Assembly: GCA_945912145.1 (NCBI GenBank)
Contig: CAMEBF010000006.1
Location: 36,229 to 100,228 of the forward strand
Direction of reading: 5' to 3'
Origin: an uncultured Clostridia bacterium
GTDB taxonomy: Bacteria > Bacillota > Clostridia > Oscillospirales > Acutalibacteraceae
Length of the DNA stretch: 64,000 nt
A program made the translations under genes and the position numbers. Below the pieces are notes generated by a model. The model made no database searches. It was not told where the DNA came from and saw nothing but the letters and a program-made list of their open reading frames with translations. Numbering within the stretch: position 1 is the first letter of the stretch; each line of letters begins with the position of its first letter. Positions 41,208 to 48,481 of this stretch are shown in pieces.

Positions 41208-41906
41208 TCAGTCTAAAATTTTACCGTCCGTCGAAATCGTCACGACCTGCCACGGGATCATCTTTCCGCTTGCCTGTAGCGCGCGTCTGACCGCGTTCTC
41301 AATCCCGCCGCAGCACGGCACCTCCATTCTTGTTACCGTCACGCTGCGGATATCGTTATTTTTCAGAATCTGCGTCAGCTTTTCGGCATAATCGCCCTCA
41401 TCTAATTTGGGACAGCCGATTAACGTCACGTGATTGCGGATAAACTCCTTATGAAAGTTCCCGTACGCATAGGCGCTGCAGTCGGCGGCGACCAACAGCT
41501 TTGCCCCGTTGAAATACGGCGCGTTGACGGGAACGAGCTTGATCTGCACCGGCCACTGCGTCAGTTCGCTGTCGATTGCAAGGTCAGAAGATACCCGAAC
41601 CGTTTCCGTTCTCTGTATCGCCTTGGCATGAGAGCCGGGACAGCCGCAAGGCAAAGACGGTTCTTTCTGCTGCTTGGCAGCCGATACCGCCGCTTCGTCA
41701 TAAGCCGGCGCTTCTCTCTCCTCAAAAGAAATCGCATCCGTCGGGCAGACCGGCAGACAGTCGCCGAGTCCGTCGCAGTAGTCCTCGCGCATCAGCTTTG
41801 CTTTCCCGTCCACCATCGCGATGGCACCCTCATGACAGGCGTCGGCACAGGCACCGCAGCCGATGCATTTTTCTTCATCTATTTTGATAATTTTTCGTAA
41901 CATCAT
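41208..41906 (-). CDS. 4Fe-4S ferredoxin-type protein, Crp/Fnr-linked
   Basis: 232 residues from the ATG at 41906 (GGGAGG 6 bases upstream). N-terminal two-cluster ferredoxin (CIGCGACADACHEGAI; CDGLGDCLPVCPTDAI), a CGCPGSHAK site, and a C-terminal domain with CSAYAYGNFH and a late EVPCCGG. Common in anaerobic Firmicutes, usually beside a Crp/Fnr regulator; exact role unknown, probably redox or nitrosative stress. Transcribed away from the regulator at 41992. Confidence 0.75.
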   Translation of the reverse strand: MMLRKIIKIDEEKCIGCGACADACHEGAIAMVDGKAKLMREDYCDGLGDCLPVCPTDAISFEEREAPAYDEAAVSAAKQQKEPSLPCGCPGSHAKAIQRTETVRVSSDLAIDSELTQWPVQIKLVPVNAPYFNGAKLLVAADCSAYAYGNFHKEFIRNHVTLIGCPKLDEGDYAEKLTQILKNNDIRSVTVTRMEVPCCGGIENAVRRALQASGKMIPWQVVTISTDGKILD

Positions 41907-41963
41907 GTTTCTCCTCCCTTGATTTTCTGTCCCTATTATAGTACCATAGAGAAAACAATTCTG

Positions 41964-41978
41964 TTGTTTTTCCAACAA
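41964..41978. promoter_or_regulatory. Candidate Crp/Fnr-type operator
   Basis: Palindrome TTGTT-N5-AACAA. On the minus strand it is centred about 42 bp before the expected start of transcription set by TATAAT at 41934-41939, with no -35 match in place. This is the class II activator position, so the regulator at 41992 probably activates the iron-sulfur gene. Confidence 0.5.
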
Positions 41979-41991
41979 AAAAGGAGTTTTT

Positions 41992-42654
41992 ATGAAACAA
42001 TATTTTCCTGTTCTGAAACGTTCGCCGCTGTTTGCCGGCGTCGGAGACGACGATCTCGCCGCGCTGTGCGATTGTCTGCAGGCAAAAGCTGTCTTATATC
42101 AGAAAGGCGAAACTGTTTTTCATCGGGGTGACGCGCCCTGTTCCGTTATGATTCTGGCGCAAGGCTCGCTGCTGATCCAGCGGGACGACTACTGGGGCAA
42201 TCGCAGCATTCTCGGTGCGGTCGGCGGCGGTGAAATCTTCGGCGAAGCGTATGCCGCGCCGGACAGCGGCGTCATGGAAAACGACGTCGTCGCCGCAGAG
42301 GACAGCGTTGTTGTCTTTTTTGACAGCCGGAAGCTTCTGACCGTTTGTCCCTCGGCCTGCCGCTATCATACACTGGTGATCCGGAATCTGTTTTACGCCG
42401 TGTCGGAAAAGAACCGGAAATTAGTCCGGAAGCTCGGCCACATGGCGAAGCGCACCACAAGAGAAAAACTGCTCTCCTACCTCTCCGAAGAAGCCGCACG
42501 GCAGAACAGCGCGACCTTTTCCATTCCGTACAACCGACAGCAGCTTGCGGATTTTTTAGCGGTTGACCGCAGCGCGATGTCGAACGAGCTGAGCAAAATG
42601 CGCGACGAAGGACTGCTGACCTTTCAGAAGAATCACTTTACTTTATTCAAATAA
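41992..42654 (+). CDS. Crp/Fnr family transcriptional regulator
   Basis: 220 residues. N-terminal cyclic-nucleotide-like beta barrel (GETVFHRGDAPCSVMILAQG) and C-terminal helix-turn-helix (NRQQLADFLAVDRSAMSNELSKM). No N-terminal Fnr-type Cys cluster. It lies divergent from the iron-sulfur gene with a palindrome between them. The ligand is unknown. Confidence 0.88.
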   Translation: MKQYFPVLKRSPLFAGVGDDDLAALCDCLQAKAVLYQKGETVFHRGDAPCSVMILAQGSLLIQRDDYWGNRSILGAVGGGEIFGEAYAAPDSGVMENDVVAAEDSVVVFFDSRKLLTVCPSACRYHTLVIRNLFYAVSEKNRKLVRKLGHMAKRTTREKLLSYLSEEAARQNSATFSIPYNRQQLADFLAVDRSAMSNELSKMRDEGLLTFQKNHFTLFK

Positions 42655-42670
42655 AACCAACGAATCCGCA

Positions 42671-43762
42671 TCATTCAGGGGTTCTCTTTTGCCGGAACAG
42701 CCAATCGCACCAGTTCTTTTCCTTTCGCAGAAAAAACCGGAACGCGCGATGTCCGTATTTGCGATAACGAGTGTATCGCACATTGTTATTCCCGGCCTTC
42801 TGCAAGCCGTCGTACAAAATATCCGATCCGCCGAATGTGTCCTTTTGTCCGATCGGGACATTCGGGTCGTCTTCGCTGTGCACCAGCCAGACCGGCGTAT
42901 GTTTCAGTTTTTCAAACAGATCGTCCCGAATCTGCGCGCCGCCCATCATGGCGATTCCTGCCGCGTACCGTTCCGGATGCAAATAAATCTGCCCCCAAAC
43001 ACCGCACGCGCCGTTTGAGGTTCCGATCAGATAAATCCTCGTTTCGTCAATCGGGTATGCTTCTTTCAGCCATGCCAGAAGTCCGCTGAAAATACCGTCA
43101 AATCCCTTTTTGCCAACCAACGGAAACGTTTCGGAAAGGTCTGTCGGATAGCCGCTTTGACGAGGAATCGACGGCACAATGGCAATGCATCGCTCTTTTT
43201 TCACCTGCGCCAGAACGCGAAAAGCCTCTCCTGCGATGGGACGGAAATTGGTTTCTCCGCCGACGCCTTTTCCGTGAAGATACACCACCAAAGGCAGCTT
43301 CTCTCCGGCGTCAGGCTTTTTCGGCGCAAACAAAGCGAACGGCATAGTGTAATCCATTTCCCTGTTGCAGTAACGAAGCCGTTTCAGTCCGAAAAGATCG
43401 CAGCCGTTTGCCACAACGCCGTCCTCGATTGCCCGATATTTTTCTTTGTATTTTGCAAGATCCTGAAGGGATTTTTTGCAGCAGAAATCATAGTAATAGC
43501 GGATCGTGAACGGCAAAAGTCCCTGAAAATGAAGTTCGCCGTCCCGATAGGCGTACATACGGTGCCCCGACAGCAGCACGTCCCCGTTCTGATAAATCCA
43601 CGAGTCATTCCTGAGCTCGTTCTTTTTGAGCGTAAATTTTCCGTATTCGTACGCTTTTCCGTCCGACCAAACCGTGAAATGATCGGTAAACGGGTACGCT
43701 TTCATTTGCTCGATTTTCTCCGGATCTTTCTCCACACAAACCTGACTCAACCGCAACGCCAT
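42671..43762 (-). CDS. Alpha/beta hydrolase, feruloyl/PHB-esterase-like
   Basis: 363 residues from the ATG at 43762 (AAGAGGTG before it). No signal peptide. The first 140 residues are a family-specific domain; then LVVYLHGKGVGG, nucleophile GTSNGA, Asp region SEDDPNVP and a late His near YRKYGHRAF. Cytosolic esterase or peptidase. Substrate unknown. Confidence 0.75.
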   Translation of the reverse strand: MALRLSQVCVEKDPEKIEQMKAYPFTDHFTVWSDGKAYEYGKFTLKKNELRNDSWIYQNGDVLLSGHRMYAYRDGELHFQGLLPFTIRYYYDFCCKKSLQDLAKYKEKYRAIEDGVVANGCDLFGLKRLRYCNREMDYTMPFALFAPKKPDAGEKLPLVVYLHGKGVGGETNFRPIAGEAFRVLAQVKKERCIAIVPSIPRQSGYPTDLSETFPLVGKKGFDGIFSGLLAWLKEAYPIDETRIYLIGTSNGACGVWGQIYLHPERYAAGIAMMGGAQIRDDLFEKLKHTPVWLVHSEDDPNVPIGQKDTFGGSDILYDGLQKAGNNNVRYTRYRKYGHRAFRFFLRKEKNWCDWLFRQKRTPE

Positions 43763-43776
43763 CACCTCTTGCCGCT

Positions 43777-43805
43777 ATTTTACCACGACGGAAAAACAAT
43801 GTCAA
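43777..43805 (-). promoter_or_regulatory. Promoter of the hydrolase gene
   Basis: Minus strand TTGACA (43800-43805), 17 bp, TAAAAT (43777-43782), 14 bp before the ATG. Confidence 0.7.
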
Positions 43806-43860
43806 TCAACTGTCCGTTGCCGACGAACACCCCCCATTTTGTTACAGAAAGGAAATCAAG

Positions 43861-44304
43861 ATGCCTAACCTGACAGCCGTACAATCCCAAAACGACCTCA
43901 ACAAATGCCTCGCCGTCCGAAGAGCCGTCTTTGTCTGCGAAAAAGGCGTCCCCGAGCCAATCGAAATCGACGAGTTCGACACCCTGCGCCCGGACTGCCT
44001 GCATTTTCTGATTATATATAATGATAAGCCCGTCGGCACGCTCCGTTGCCGGATTCTCTCCCCTGACCGCGTGAAATTGCAGCGGTTCTGTCTTCTGAAA
44101 GAGTTTCGCGGCAAGGGAATCGGTGAGGCCGCTATGGAGCAGATTGCGGACTTCTGCCGAAAAGAGGGCTTTCGCGTGATGGAGCTCGACGCGAAATACG
44201 AAGCCGGAGCGTTTTACGAAAAATGCGGCTGCCGCGCCGTCTCGGGCATTTTCATCGAAGCAAACGTCCCGCACATTCGCATGGAGAAAGCTCTTACGGA
44301 ATAA
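43861..44304 (+). CDS. GNAT family N-acetyltransferase (ElaA/YjcF-like)
   Basis: 147 residues. VRRAVFVCEKGVPE start, acetyl-CoA loop LLKEFRGKGIGEAAM, late AGAFYEKCGCRAVSG. This small subgroup acetylates small molecules or proteins; substrate unknown. RBS AAAGGA. Confidence 0.85.
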   Translation: MPNLTAVQSQNDLNKCLAVRRAVFVCEKGVPEPIEIDEFDTLRPDCLHFLIIYNDKPVGTLRCRILSPDRVKLQRFCLLKEFRGKGIGEAAMEQIADFCRKEGFRVMELDAKYEAGAFYEKCGCRAVSGIFIEANVPHIRMEKALTE

Positions 44305-44338
44305 AACAAAAAAAGTTGAAAATTTTTTGCAAAAACAC

Positions 44339-44367
44339 TTGAAAAAAAACGAATAGTATGGTATGAT
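44339..44367 (+). promoter_or_regulatory. tRNA-Pro promoter
   Basis: TTGAAA (44339-44344), 17 bp, TATGAT (44362-44367). Confidence 0.65.
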
Positions 44368-44385
44368 AACAGACGTTCCAAGCAA

Positions 44386-44461
44386 CCGGGTGTGGCGCAG
44401 TTGGGAGCGCGCTTGACTGGGGGTCAAGAGGCCGTGAGTTCAAGTCTCGCCACTCGGACCA
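44386..44461 (+). tRNA. tRNA-Pro(GGG)
   Basis: Acceptor CCGGGTG / CACTCGG (one G-T pair), anticodon GGG in TTGACTGGGGGTCAA, T-arm GTGAGTTCAAGTCTCGC, encoded CCA. The DNA changes character directly after it, so its 3' end is a plausible integration site. Confidence 0.92.
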
Positions 44462-44464
44462 AAT

Positions 44465-44512
44465 AAAGAAACCGTAAATGGCTATAATGCGTCATTTACG
44501 GTTTCTTTTTTT
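44465..44512 (+). terminator. tRNA-Pro terminator
   Basis: AAAGAAACCGTAAATG / CATTTACGGTTTCTTT 16-bp stem with 12-base loop and T-tract. Confidence 0.9.
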
Positions 44513-44576
44513 ATTCATTTTTGCGTTTTGGGGATTGGTTGGGGATTATCACCGTCAGTAGCATAGCTCCAATCTG

Positions 44577-44672
44577 TCATTCACTGCATGGCATATATGC
44601 ACTTGCGGCAACGGCTGAGCGACCAAAACCACGGGTAATGACTTTGGCTTCAAGATGATAAATTGCAGGTAT
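44577..44672 (-). pseudogene. MobA/MobL relaxase N-terminal remnant
   Basis: Minus strand codons read IPAIYHLEAKVITRG then FGRSAVAASAYMPCSE and stop. This matches the start of MobA/MobL relaxases (PAIYHLEAKVxSRGxGRSAVAASAY). The expected ATG is ATA here (44670-44672) and the frame ends after 31 codons. A scrap of a mobilisable element next to the tRNA-Pro gene, marking the edge of the acquired region. Confidence 0.65.
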
Positions 44673-44785
44673 CACCGTCTTTTCTCATGTTTTATATAAT
44701 ATATTGTTTTTGTTGGTTTGATTGTGTTATAATGATCAAAAGCTATAGATAGCGAAGAAATCTTTACAAGGAGCGTGTAACGTTT

Positions 44786-45787
44786 ATGGAAAGTTTTGAA
44801 CCGAAAAAACTGGCACTTATAAGAATCTGGCAGATTCTTAAGGATTACAGTGATTACGATCATCCCCTTACTCAGGAAGATATCGCCGTAAAATTGGAAA
44901 CTGAATACGGTATTGTTATTGAAAGAAAGGCGATCAGCAGAAATATTTCGCTGCTGAAGGAAGCAGGGGTTGATATCGAGTCGCGCAGAGCCGGAAGCTA
45001 TCTTGAATGCAGAGATTTTGAAGACTCAGAGCTGCATATGCTGATTGACGGCGTTTTGAGCAGTAAGCATATTACCGCAAAGCATTCCAAGGACATCATC
45101 GATCGGCTTTGCGGTCTGTCCAATAAATATTTTCGCTCAAATGTTAAGCACATTCATTCGGTCAATGATTGGTACAAAACGGACAATCAAGCTTTATTTT
45201 ATAATATTGAACTGATCGATATAGCTATCGAAGAAGGAAAGCAGATACATTACGATTATAACAAGTACGGAGTTGATAAGAAACTCCATAAGTCTTCTCA
45301 TCAATATGTGTCCCCTTATCTGATGATCTTACACAATCAACGCTATTACCTTATGGCATACAGTGAATATTGGGGTAATATGGTGTTCCATAGATTGGAT
45401 CGAATCACCAATATGATTGTTTCAGATGAAAAGGCTACTCCAATCCGTAATGTACCCGGCTATGAAAACGGTATCAATTACAAGGAACTGTCCTCTGCCA
45501 TGCCTTATATGTATACTGACCGACCTGAATACATTGACTTTATTGCCGATATTGGAATAATCGACCAGATTATTGACTGGTTCGGCAGCGATATTCGTAT
45601 CGCAAAAATTGATGATAAGAGCAAGGTCAGAATCAGCGTCAAGGCAAGCCCAAACGCTATGGTGCACTGGGCGATGCAGTATATCGATTATGTTGAAATC
45701 ACCGCACCAGAATCCATAAGAGAACGAATTTGCAAGTCGTTGCAAAACGGCATGAAGAAATATAGAATTTATTGGAACGGAGAATAA
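44786..45787 (+). CDS. WYL-domain transcriptional regulator
   Basis: 333 residues. N-terminal winged helix (LTQEDIAVKLETEYGIVIERKAISRNISLL), a central WYL domain (IHYDYNKYG, HQYVSPYLMILHNQRYYLMAY, FHRLDRI) and a C-terminal WCX-type domain. Such regulators often control phage-defence genes and respond to DNA or nucleotide ligands. First complete gene of the island and 6 bp before a PD-(D/E)XK nuclease gene. A candidate controller of the 18-bp palindromes downstream; that is only inference. Confidence 0.88.
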   Translation: MESFEPKKLALIRIWQILKDYSDYDHPLTQEDIAVKLETEYGIVIERKAISRNISLLKEAGVDIESRRAGSYLECRDFEDSELHMLIDGVLSSKHITAKHSKDIIDRLCGLSNKYFRSNVKHIHSVNDWYKTDNQALFYNIELIDIAIEEGKQIHYDYNKYGVDKKLHKSSHQYVSPYLMILHNQRYYLMAYSEYWGNMVFHRLDRITNMIVSDEKATPIRNVPGYENGINYKELSSAMPYMYTDRPEYIDFIADIGIIDQIIDWFGSDIRIAKIDDKSKVRISVKASPNAMVHWAMQYIDYVEITAPESIRERICKSLQNGMKKYRIYWNGE

Positions 45788-45793
45788 TCAAAT

Positions 45794-46927
45794 ATGAAAA
45801 AAGATTTGAATGAAGCGTCTGTATTGGAAAACCTTTTCAATGATTTTTATATAAAGAATCTAACCTTTGATTTGAATTCCATTTCTGATGATAATGTGTT
45901 ATCAGTGCTGAGTATTATAGGCAAAGAGGTTATGTATTGCCGTATATTATTACATTTATTAAAAAACAATTGGCGTTCGTTTGAAAAATTAGTTCTCAAA
46001 GGATGTTGCGGTGGCGAGGAACTTAACATTGCAGAAGCAGAATATCTGTGCAGTCAACCGTGTGAACATTACGAAAAGGAAGGAAGAATTGATATTTTTC
46101 TAAAAACTCAAAGTCATATTGTTGCGATTGAAGTTAAAGTTAATGCCGAGGATCAAGAACATCAATTGATACGGTATCAAAAAGAATTGCAAAATGTTTA
46201 CAAGGGTAACGGTTTTCATATTTTTTATCTAACATTGAACGGCTCCGATCCTTCTTATAATAGCTTAAAGTGCAATAAAGAATGTCCCGAGTGTAAAAAA
46301 TGTGAAGTTAAAAAGTTTGAAAAAATAAGCTTTTATGTTGAGATTTGCAATTGGTTAGAAGAACTTGTTTCAGAATATGAAAACCATAGCATAGCAAAGG
46401 ATTTTTATGAGGTGTTAAAAATGAATAACAATACTTATCAAAAGTATATTGATCTGTTAAAGCTTTCTTCCGACTATCCAAAAATAGTTTTGTCGCTTTA
46501 CGAAGCAATACCGGAGTTTTATGAAGAAATTAGAAATGATTTTTTTGGTGAAATAGCAAAAAAGTTAAAGAAAGAATATGGGTTTGAGGATGATACTGAT
46601 TCTCAAATTGAATATAAACGTGAATTGTGGCCCATAAATTTGACAAAAGAAGGAAACAGCCTGCATTTTTGCTATGAAACCAATTTTTTCTTTCGAGCCG
46701 ATATTGGAGAAGAATGGCAATATATGAAAGCGGATGTTTTTGATGTAAATTCAGAGAAAAGCGACTATTTGAGCCGTAGGCCGAGCGAAGCATTTAATGT
46801 AAAAAGATTGGATCGTTCCGCATTTGGATTATTAAATTGGTATTATGAAACAGAAGAAAATAAAAAGAAAATAGTTGAACGTTGTGCAGCGGTTGCTTAC
46901 AAATTTTATAATGACAATAACAAATAA
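45794..46927 (+). CDS. PD-(D/E)XK nuclease superfamily protein
   Basis: 377 residues. Core at about 97-135: GRIDIFLKTQ, IVAIEVKVN and a following QLIRYQKEL helix give the Asp, Glu-x-Lys and Gln/Tyr positions of the nuclease fold (PDDEXK_4-like). A CxxC pair (CNKECPECKKC) lies after it and may bind zinc. The C-terminal 170 residues are unrecognised. Co-transcribed with a WYL regulator, an arrangement common in defence islands. Confidence 0.8.
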   Translation: MKKDLNEASVLENLFNDFYIKNLTFDLNSISDDNVLSVLSIIGKEVMYCRILLHLLKNNWRSFEKLVLKGCCGGEELNIAEAEYLCSQPCEHYEKEGRIDIFLKTQSHIVAIEVKVNAEDQEHQLIRYQKELQNVYKGNGFHIFYLTLNGSDPSYNSLKCNKECPECKKCEVKKFEKISFYVEICNWLEELVSEYENHSIAKDFYEVLKMNNNTYQKYIDLLKLSSDYPKIVLSLYEAIPEFYEEIRNDFFGEIAKKLKKEYGFEDDTDSQIEYKRELWPINLTKEGNSLHFCYETNFFFRADIGEEWQYMKADVFDVNSEKSDYLSRRPSEAFNVKRLDRSAFGLLNWYYETEENKKKIVERCAAVAYKFYNDNNK

Positions 46928-46939
46928 TCAGGTGACAAT

Positions 46940-47278
46940 GTGCGGGACATAGGTCCATTCTTCTATATTCGAGGAAAACTAATTTATAATGCCTGTCCCC
47001 TCTCTGAAGGCTGGGAACAAGCCGGAAAACTGGATAACTCTTATGGTCATGATCAACTATATGATGCACACTTCAAAACCGGAGAGTACATAGATTATCC
47101 TCGTGGAAGGGTTGTATGGGACGAAGAAAAGAACCACTCGATCATTTACATTGACCCATGTATAAATTGCGAAGATGTTCTATCTCAGATTATTGACGCA
47201 TTTGATATTGGGGATTATGTAGTAGAATATGATGACCACTACCACTGTAAAAATTGCGTAGGCGATTTATTCAACTGA
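46940..47278 (+). CDS. Hypothetical protein, 112 aa
   Basis: Starts at GTG 46940 with CAGGTGA upstream. Acidic; motifs YIRGKLIYNACPLSEG and YVVEYDDHYHCKNCVGDLF with a Cys pair near the end. No signal or membrane segment. I do not recognise the family; the pattern looks like a small island-associated domain possibly tied to the nuclease gene 12 bp upstream. Confidence 0.6.
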   Translation: MRDIGPFFYIRGKLIYNACPLSEGWEQAGKLDNSYGHDQLYDAHFKTGEYIDYPRGRVVWDEEKNHSIIYIDPCINCEDVLSQIIDAFDIGDYVVEYDDHYHCKNCVGDLFN

Positions 47279-47290
47279 ACAAAAATAATA

Positions 47291-47320
47291 AAACAGAGCT
47301 GCAAAATGCGGCTCTGTTTT
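47291..47320. terminator. Bidirectional terminator
   Basis: AAACAGAGC.GC / GC.GCTCTGTTT stem, with T-run on one side and A-run on the other. Confidence 0.8.
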
Positions 47321-47324
47321 GCTA

Positions 47325-47358
47325 TGTACCAAATATGGTGCGAGGTCACAAGTATAAT
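47325..47358 (+). promoter_or_regulatory. Palindrome promoter P1 (TGTACC-N6-GGTGCG, -10 TATAAT)
   Basis: 18-bp palindrome at 47325-47342, 10-bp gap, TATAAT at 47353-47358. No -35 hexamer in the normal place. Drives the lipoprotein gene at 47407. Confidence 0.7.
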
Positions 47359-47406
47359 AAAATTACCAAAATAAACGCCGATCATTTTCGGCACAGGAGG
47401 ATTTAT

Positions 47407-47874
47407 ATGAAAACAAAACAAATCATTTCACTTGCCTTAATGCTCACGCTATGGGTGACGGTAATCACCGGCTGCAGTACCAAAGAAGGTTCTTCGACAA
47501 ACAACAATGAAGAATCCACTTCTGTTGTATCTTCCGAAATGAAAGAAAAAGAAGCAAGCATATCAACAACTAAACCGGCAGCAGTGAAAAAAACACACAG
47601 TGAATATGTAAGAACATATTTCGTTTATGCTGAACAAGGAGCAGTTGTAACGTGGTATGATCCAAAGACCGGTCAATTCAGATATAAGGATAAATGTGAA
47701 ACTTGTGGGGGAGTAGCGAGCGGTGAGCATTGCGGCGGATTATTTGTCGGAGAGGGATCTTCCTATAATGCGGGATTTACTTGTACCAATTCCAAATGCA
47801 GTATGTGGGGAAAATCCCAGTGTGCAATCATTAGCTGCAGTACAAGCGGTGAATGGATTGAGGTTGACGACTAA
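47407..47874 (+). CDS. Small lipoprotein
   Basis: 155 residues from the ATG at 47407 (AGGAGG 7 bases before). Lipobox VITGC, a Ser/Thr/Glu linker, then a compact domain with eight cysteines (KCETCGGVASGEHCGG, FTCTNSKCSMWGKSQC). Probably disulfide-linked or metal-binding at the cell surface. Unknown family. Under the shared island promoter type. Confidence 0.7.
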   Translation: MKTKQIISLALMLTLWVTVITGCSTKEGSSTNNNEESTSVVSSEMKEKEASISTTKPAAVKKTHSEYVRTYFVYAEQGAVVTWYDPKTGQFRYKDKCETCGGVASGEHCGGLFVGEGSSYNAGFTCTNSKCSMWGKSQCAIISCSTSGEWIEVDD

Positions 47875-47892
47875 TAAGAGCGTATTGAATTG

Positions 47893-47927
47893 AAAAATGG
47901 CTGTATTTGTTCACAGCCATTTTTTTG
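47893..47927 (+). terminator. Terminator after lipoprotein
   Basis: AAAAATGGCTGT / ACAGCCATTTTT stem with 8-base loop and T-run. Confidence 0.85.
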
Positions 47928-47939
47928 TGCTTTATATTA

Positions 47940-47973
47940 TGCACCAAATATAGGACATTGGTTTGATTATACT
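47940..47973 (+). promoter_or_regulatory. Palindrome promoter P2 (TGCACC-N6-AGGACA, -10 TATACT)
   Basis: Palindrome 47940-47957, 10-bp gap, TATACT 47968-47973. Drives the NADAR/helicase/MoxR/VWA/PcfJ operon. Confidence 0.7.
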
Positions 47974-48007
47974 TAAAGCAAAGAAAATAACAAAGAGGGA
48001 GATTATT

Positions 48008-48481
48008 ATGGAGAAGATCACAAGTTTTAGAGATGAATATCGGTTTCTTTCAAATTTCTTTCAATATCCTTTTGTTTTCAAAGGACTGCAATATCCTAAT
48101 GCTGAGGCAGCTTTCCAAGCACAAAAGTGCACCAATGATGAGGACAAAATCAAATATACTCAGGTCAAAAATCCTGTGAGAGCTAAACAAATGGGTAAAA
48201 AAGAACCTGGTTTAAGAAAAGATTGGGATTTGATTTCCGTTAATATCATGCTGGAAATTGAAAGAGCTAAATTTGCTGTTCCCGAACTTGGGGAAATGCT
48301 TCTTTCAACTGGTGACGCATATCTGGAAGAGGGCAACCACTGGCATGATAATCGCTGGGGGCATTGTACCTGTGATAAGTGTAAAAACAAAACGGCACAG
48401 AATCTATTGGGAAATATTCTCATGCAAGTCAGAACTGAACTTTCGGAGGCTAAAGAAAATGAGCAACAAAAACGAACCTGA
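48008..48481 (+). CDS. NADAR (YbiA-like) domain protein
   Basis: 157 residues from the ATG at 48008, consistent with the promoter at 47940-47973. Family motifs FLSNFFQYPF, PNAEAAFQAQKC, a late NHWHDNRWG and QNLLGNILMQVR. NADAR proteins hydrolyse N-glycosidic bonds; some remove ADP-ribose from DNA guanine and counter DarT-type toxins, others act in riboflavin damage control. No DarT is seen nearby. Its last 23 bp overlap the helicase gene. Confidence 0.88.
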   Translation: MEKITSFRDEYRFLSNFFQYPFVFKGLQYPNAEAAFQAQKCTNDEDKIKYTQVKNPVRAKQMGKKEPGLRKDWDLISVNIMLEIERAKFAVPELGEMLLSTGDAYLEEGNHWHDNRWGHCTCDKCKNKTAQNLLGNILMQVRTELSEAKENEQQKRT

